A stretch of DNA of 64,000 nt. Origin: Allantophomopsis cytisporea. Its lineage: Eukaryota > Ascomycota > Leotiomycetes > Phacidiales > Phacidiaceae. The translations under genes and the position numbers were made by a program. This document shows positions 58,901 through 64,000 of the stretch, piece by piece (the first letter of the stretch is position 1; each line of letters begins with the position of its first letter). Under the pieces are notes generated by a model, which did no database searches, was not told where the DNA came from, and saw nothing but the letters and a program-made list of their open reading frames with translations. The stretch is from contig CP103033.1 of the NCBI GenBank assembly GCA_024752435.1, positions 1,116,001-1,180,000 of the forward strand, read 5' to 3'.

Positions 58901-61564
58901 CAACAACAACAACTACGCCACGAGCATACATCTCATAACATTAGGCTCCATTTCGCCATCGACTCATTCTCAGTTCCGCTCAACGAGAGCCAACTATCAC
59001 ACTCGAACGCGCAACACTTGATGATCACAGCCGTTTTTCTAATCAAAGTCATTTTTCACTTTGCAGTGGAAGCAGCATAGCAATTCTCATTTGCCCGTCG
59101 CTGTGCGCATGCAAATCCTCATCTTCTCCGTCACAAACACTGCTTCACACAGTACCAATCAATAAACTCTGTCGAATCTTCTGCCATCAGACTTTTCTGA
59201 CGAAACAGCGAATGGATCGCCCTTTCATCGTTCTGTGCATACTCGATGTGCATGCCGCTTGGCGGCGCTAGTCACTCTATATGTCCAATTGTGTGCTGGG
59301 ATTCAAGTCCTCATATGCCGCAGGATGTACCACACGTGGATTGTGACCTTTCACTGCTGAGACAGGACAGCGCGTACTGCGTAGTCCTGGAATCTACGAT
59401 GCTGACCTGCGCGATGGAATGAAGGATCGAGCTTCGATAAGATATCATATCGAGCACTCTATCAGCTCTCAATTGATCCTTTGAGTAGTAGTAGCCCACA
59501 GTTAAGTACAACGGGGATTTCCGGTGCAGCGAGTCTCTTGACATCATGTCACTCGGAATTTGAAGGGTGTCAGCAAAATGGTAAGCACAGTAACGAGGCG
59601 ACTAGATCTTTCGATCTCACAATGTCTTATGTGAACAGTACCGCATACACAGTCTGTACAACTTCAGACCTTTCTGTGATAGGTCGGTTCCTTCCAGCTT
59701 CTTATTTGGGCTTTTGGCGTAGTCCTTTCAAGTTGATAGAGGCGCCTAATCGGCTCCCTGCGCCTGAGAGCCGTCGTATGGAACATCCACATGCAAAACA
59801 CCACGCACTTGTGTCTGAGCGGGTACAGGCGGCTACAGATGAGCGCTCTCCCGATTGTTTGCTCTTTTCGCTGCTCAGGTAGGAGAAAGTTCTCCTCATT
59901 GTTTTTCATGGTCTTTTCTTGCTATTGTCTACTAGATTTGTGATACAAGATACGTATATGCAATGCTGCAGTGTGATTCCACCCGAATCTCATACTATTC
60001 GCACGTCGCAGCATCTCGTACTTCGTTGTACTGCACTCTACTGGTAGGAATCTAGAAGGTTCAGTGCGATTATCGTTGCCGTCATAGGCAGCTATTCGAC
60101 GTCGAATGATGCTGTCGCTCATACTACATAGTTATCAAACGCATCATATTCTCCGCACCCCCTTTCAATGCTCAACTCCCATCATGCGGTCCCGTTTCTC
60201 AGAACCTTTATTCATTTGATCAAAGGATGATCCTGATTCATACAGTGTATTGGTTTATGCAGCCAGTTTCCCGCATCTGCACGCCTGCGCATCACGCCAG
60301 GTTCCTACCCCACATTTACCTCCCATCCATTCGTCAAAGTTCTCGATTCTACCGTTCTCACATCTTGCAATTGGCTTTACTGCGTCCTCAGTCTGTACAG
60401 CGTAATGCTCTGCAACTCTACATTCCTTCCTCAGTTTCAACTGTGCACACAACTGTGTGATATGATTATATGTCCTATATTCCAGCAGCCTGTATTGCCT
60501 TTCCTACATGTCATTTCATGGCACTCTCGTATCACCACGACTCAATGTCCGTCCTGCGCGGAATCAAGGACGGCAAGTCTGTAATACCGTGCGGAATGCT
60601 GAGGACCATTTGAATAGGAGATGTGGAGTGCCACTCTGCTTGTGAACTATAGAATACTTTGCTCTTATTCATCGAAACTTTCCAGTCGGCTGCAGCCATG
60701 CTTCCGTTTACTCCTCAACTGACGGCAAAGATCCAATACGCACCAGCCACAATGGTAATTCTTCCGTCATGGCGATTTCTAATATCCTGAAACCCTTGAA
60801 GTTTTCCTTTGCCTCTTTCTCGTAACTTGCCGACTCAAGCATGTATAGGTAGACACGGATAGGTAGGTATCTTATAACGCCACTCGGCCCTCGGCCCTCG
60901 TACCAAAAAGTGCCACAAGTACGATTGTTACAGAGCACGAGACAGCGAGCGCGAAGAAGAAGAGCCGGAGTGGACTAGAAGACCGGTAAAAGCAACGGTA
61001 AGGCCGTGTCCATCAGTAAGCTTATGCTTACCTCACATATATTTGAAAGTGCATTCAGGAGCCTTATGGCTAGCTTACTAACCATACGCTTACCACACTG
61101 CGAACCATCACTCACTCATCTCGCAAGACAAAGGTAAGTCAAGGCTATCGCCTTGCACGTTCTCTCTCGTCTCCTGTCAATTACCGACGACAAGGCTTGG
61201 GATGGGGTCGAGTAGTTACCCCTGGCGCTGGACTTGGGATGGCGATGACTGCATTTCACTGCCGCTGCCGAGATGTAGGCTATTTTCCCACGCTTTGGCC
61301 CTGTATGTTGCTCGTTTGGAATCGACTCTCCAAGTGATCATTGCAGCCTACTGCCGACCGTTGATCGCTGGTAGGTCTCGTTGGGCGGGTGGGACGTGCT
61401 GAGGCTCAGCCTCAGTGCGCTCGGAGGCCTGGTGAGCATTGAAGCCTGGCGAGCAATGGGGCCTGGTGGGCTTTGCGAAGCTGAGGCTGAGGTTAAGGTC
61501 CGCGAATGTAGAGGTCTCGGTGATCTGATAAGGTTGTGCTGCGCGGTAGCACAAGGCTGTGGAT

Positions 61565-61595
61565 GGGGCTGATGGGGCTGATGGGGCTCGTGGGG
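61565..61595 (+). other. G-quadruplex motif, four GGGG runs
   Basis: GGGG runs at 61565-61568, 61574-61577, 61583-61586 and 61592-61595, spaced exactly 9 nt apart with 5-nt loops (ctgat, ctgat, ctcgt). This satisfies the standard intramolecular quadruplex pattern on the plus strand. Confidence 0.85.
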
Positions 61596-63286
61596 ATGTA
61601 GGGCTGGGTATTTATAGGATTTCTTTGTCCTAGCTGTGTTTGTGTATGTGTATTGTGCCCTTCTCTTGATTTTATACCGATGTGCATTTGCGTGTGCTGA
61701 ATGGGGTGAGACTTGCCTGAATGACTTATGCGTAGAGCTGGGGGTGGATGTTAGGGGCTGGATAGTGGTGAAGTTACTGATAATGGGAATTGGTGAGTTC
61801 ATGTGTTAACTGAAGTCAATGGTATTATCCTGCTCATGATAGTCGTGACAGCTGTATAATCTGCTGCTATGTAGATGATTAGCTAGGTGAAGATTGTTGA
61901 CTATCTAGGTTTCCACACTTGATATACACGTCCTCTCTTCACTTACAGAAAGCAACTCCTTTCCTGCTGAAGCATAATGCGTCTATGCTTTTAAACTTTT
62001 CTTTAGATCGAGGTATTTATCCTCTTGACTGTGTTCTATGCATCATCTTATTATGAAAAAGTAATGAGGTCGTGAGATCTCTATCAGGTAGGATGATAAG
62101 GTGAGTCCTCTCGGTAGGTCTAGGGAAAGTATATATATGTTGCTGTGTTGCGGCTTGAGTTTCTCTAATTACGGTATTCGAAGGAATCTATGTTTTGCTC
62201 AAAGCTGTCATCAGGATTGCTAGAATGTTTCCCACGTGAGAATGATAGTGAAAATGGGTTTGATGAAGGTGACGCGGTGAATGATAATGAGGGAGGCGAA
62301 GATGAGTACAGATAGTTGCAGAGCATATTTAATGTATATATATGCATTGGTTGTATATGACCAGTAATTCCATTGGATTAGCAAGTACTGCTGATGCAAC
62401 AGAGTCGTCTTTGCATACGTGCGGGTTTATAAATACTTGAAAGGGTATCTGAGCCAAGCACTTGGATGGTTCTTCATCATACAATGTTATTAATCCTGCT
62501 GGTCAGATATTGGAGCAGTGTCTCTTGAGATGATATCCACTTAGTCGTCCGTATCTTTTGTGATGGCCCCCTCAAGATGTATGGGCTTTATTAACTGTAC
62601 AAGTATAACTCAAAAAAGTGTGCAGCCATTGCTCTTGGAGATAGCAACGTCCTTAATTACGGAGCGAGTTCTAAAATGTATGCAATCTGAGAAAAATAGT
62701 CTGCAATTCAGAAAGGAATAGTATGCCAGGAAGAGACTTTGTGAATGTGATTACTGCGAAGCTGTATACCTCTTGCCTCTTGTCTTCCAAGGCTTGCAAA
62801 CTGTTCTCGCGTGCAGCGCGTACTAGCTCGAGTAAATAAACACTCTACAGCGCCGTTTCTGCCTTGATGTCTGAAAGATCTAAATCCTTGTACGTTATTG
62901 GGATATCGTGACGTCCTCTTCGCTTGTCTCATCCTCCTGATCACTCCCTTCTCTCTTCTCTCTTCATACTCCTCATTTCTCCCTCCCTTGCAACATATCT
63001 CCTATTATATGACATAACACAAGTCTCCTGAAGTCTTCCCCGCTAATTACCTAACGAAGGTTGCTTGGAAAATTGCAGGAACCTAACATCAACACGTATG
63101 TAATGAACCCCATTTGTAAAAAGGAAAGCACCAACGACAACAACAACATGAAGAAAAAACTGCAAAAAGAATACAGACGGGGCACGCCTCACCGGCTGTA
63201 CCAGAAAATCCCTTCATAGGGTTTTACTGATCTACAGTAGTCCTTGGCCCAGACAGGCGAATATATCAAACCCAGCTATATGACCA

Positions 63287-63375
63287 TGGAGAGTCGAACC
63301 CTGGACTCCGCGATTTCAAGAAATTCGCGAATTTGCAAGGCCCGACCTATTCCACTAGGCCAAAGAGACTTATTG
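63287..63375 (-). other. tRNA-like remnant
   Basis: On the minus strand a good D-arm (GGCC ... TAGTGG ... GGTC, four pairs) is followed about 30 nt later by GGGTTCGACTC, a T-loop consensus. However, the acceptor ends do not pair, the T stem has two mismatches and no normal anticodon arm can be drawn; instead CGCGA/TCGCG forms an extended hairpin. It looks like a degenerate tRNA or tRNA-derived element, not a working gene. Confidence 0.3.
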
Positions 63376-63758
63376 GGTTTCTGCTTGTTCTGGTTTATAT
63401 AGGTCATCCGAGATAAGGCTGCACAATGTGAGTGGTGTATATTATTTGACAAATTCGTTGACTGCGGTATAGGCATTCACACATACATTCACTGAAAGCT
63501 ATACTGTCATTTGGAGGGGCGGAATTATTGAGGGCTTTATATAAGACATGACAATCATCTTCTTACTTGGTACATCACAATCATAATGAAGCATAGCAGA
63601 ATACGGATGTAACTGAATAGTAAGGTATTAGAAACAGAAAAGTAAGATAATGCACATGCTATACTCAAATATACACAACATCCGCCGAAGCTAATTCACG
63701 CAATCGCATCCACATCCATAAGTAACGTGCCGCATCCACATCATCAGCGAACCATGCT

Positions 63759-64000
63759 CTAATTGACGCCTTCCCAGCCCACCCAGCTTCTCGGCATGAC
63801 TCTCCAAATCTTGACCTCCCCACTACGCAAATCATCCAATTTGAATGACTCCAACTTGACCTTCTTACTCTCACGGCCTTGCTCCCAAGCCCTAACCTTC
63901 TTCTTGGTGCCATCCCACTCCGCAACAACACCGACATGGCCATCACCCTTGCCTACTTCAATCGAGTATTTAGCATGCATTGGCCCATGCTTACCCTGAA
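63759..64000 (-). CDS. C-terminal end of an unidentified gene, cut by window edge
   Basis: Open to the window end in the minus frame and ending at the stop at 63759; about 80 residues visible: HGPMHAKYSIEVGKGDGHVG, VVAEWDGTKKKVRAWEQGRE, SKKVKLESFKLDDLRSGEVK, IWRVMPRSWVGWEGVN. The composition (charged beta-strand pattern, Trp-rich end, no repeats) looks like a real folded protein. I do not recognise the family. The start lies beyond position 64000. Confidence 0.6.
   Translation of the reverse strand, partial: QGKHGPMHAKYSIEVGKGDGHVGVVAEWDGTKKKVRAWEQGRESKKVKLESFKLDDLRSGEVKIWRVMPRSWVGWEGVN

Larger units (their letters stand above)
55930..63758. other. 7.8-kb interval without a recognised gene
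   Basis: No coding gene supported. Features seen: a gtgaagaa tandem near 57006-57030; a purine-rich then CAA-rich stretch (57340-57425) that looks like a plus-strand 5' leader, followed by a 59-codon open frame from 57470; an ACA run at 58887-58912; a CTTCAG tandem near 58399-58421; a perfect four-run G-quadruplex motif at 61565-61595; and a tRNA-like remnant at 63287-63375. It may hold a long leader for a gene outside the window or non-coding RNAs. Confidence 0.45.

Noticed and set aside
61338..61802. 154-codon minus-strand frame rich in Ser, Pro and His
   Set aside because: Low complexity created by G-rich repeats on the other strand; no domain, no splice support.
63287..63375. Functional tRNA gene with intron
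   Set aside because: Acceptor stem cannot pair, T stem has mismatches and no anticodon stem forms with any intron placement I tried.

Overview
The window looks like nuclear DNA of a filamentous ascomycete. Genes carry short introns (about 50-90 bp) with GTAWGT-type donors and CTAAC/CTAAT-type branch sites. The gene set is typical of moulds: a division-1 chitin synthase, an Msb2 signalling mucin, a Hos3-type histone deacetylase, PDR-type ABC and DHA1 MFS transporters, and Zn2Cys6 regulators. A Leotiomycete (Helotiales, Botrytis/Sclerotinia-like) is my best guess from protein style, but that is inference and no search was run. No virus, plasmid, CRISPR array, rRNA or intact transposon was seen.

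Layout. 0.4-17.3 kb is an efflux-rich accessory region: an 8-exon MFS transporter (475-2604, -), a full-size PDR/ABCG transporter (3673-8131, -), a broken fluffy-like Zn2Cys6 regulator (9862-11264, +), an apparently intact Zn2Cys6 regulator (12004-14466, -), and a DHA1 drug:H+ antiporter (15452-17304, +) transcribed divergently from that regulator. 18.4-24.1 kb is decaying: a dipeptidyl-peptidase-5-like pseudogene, one intact short-chain dehydrogenase, an MFS pseudogene with two CAG-to-TAG stops and a frameshift, and the C-terminal stub of a methyltransferase. From 24.7 kb the content turns to housekeeping genes: thymidylate synthase with MCB-like promoter boxes, chitin synthase, Msb2, an FKBP with a mitochondrial-type leader, queuine tRNA-ribosyltransferase and Hos3. 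Then come a BTB-domain fragment, a 13-bp minisatellite, an uncharacterised conserved-looking protein, and the 3' end of a gene leaving the window on the minus strand.

Two long stretches have no convincing coding gene: about 35.5-43.6 kb (between Msb2 and FKBP) and about 56.1-63.6 kb. Both are rich in simple repeats and G-quadruplex-type motifs and look like long leader/regulatory DNA.

How the genes may work together. The two MFS pumps, the ABC pump and the neighbouring regulator could form a multidrug-resistance neighbourhood. A CGGATATA/TATATCCG word recurs in the ABC promoter and in the regulator/antiporter divergent promoter. The most unusual single observation is a probable AT-AC intron (ATAAGT...AC, 50 bp) in the regulator gene. 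With it the frame is restored exactly; every GT-AG alternative I tried gives a stop.
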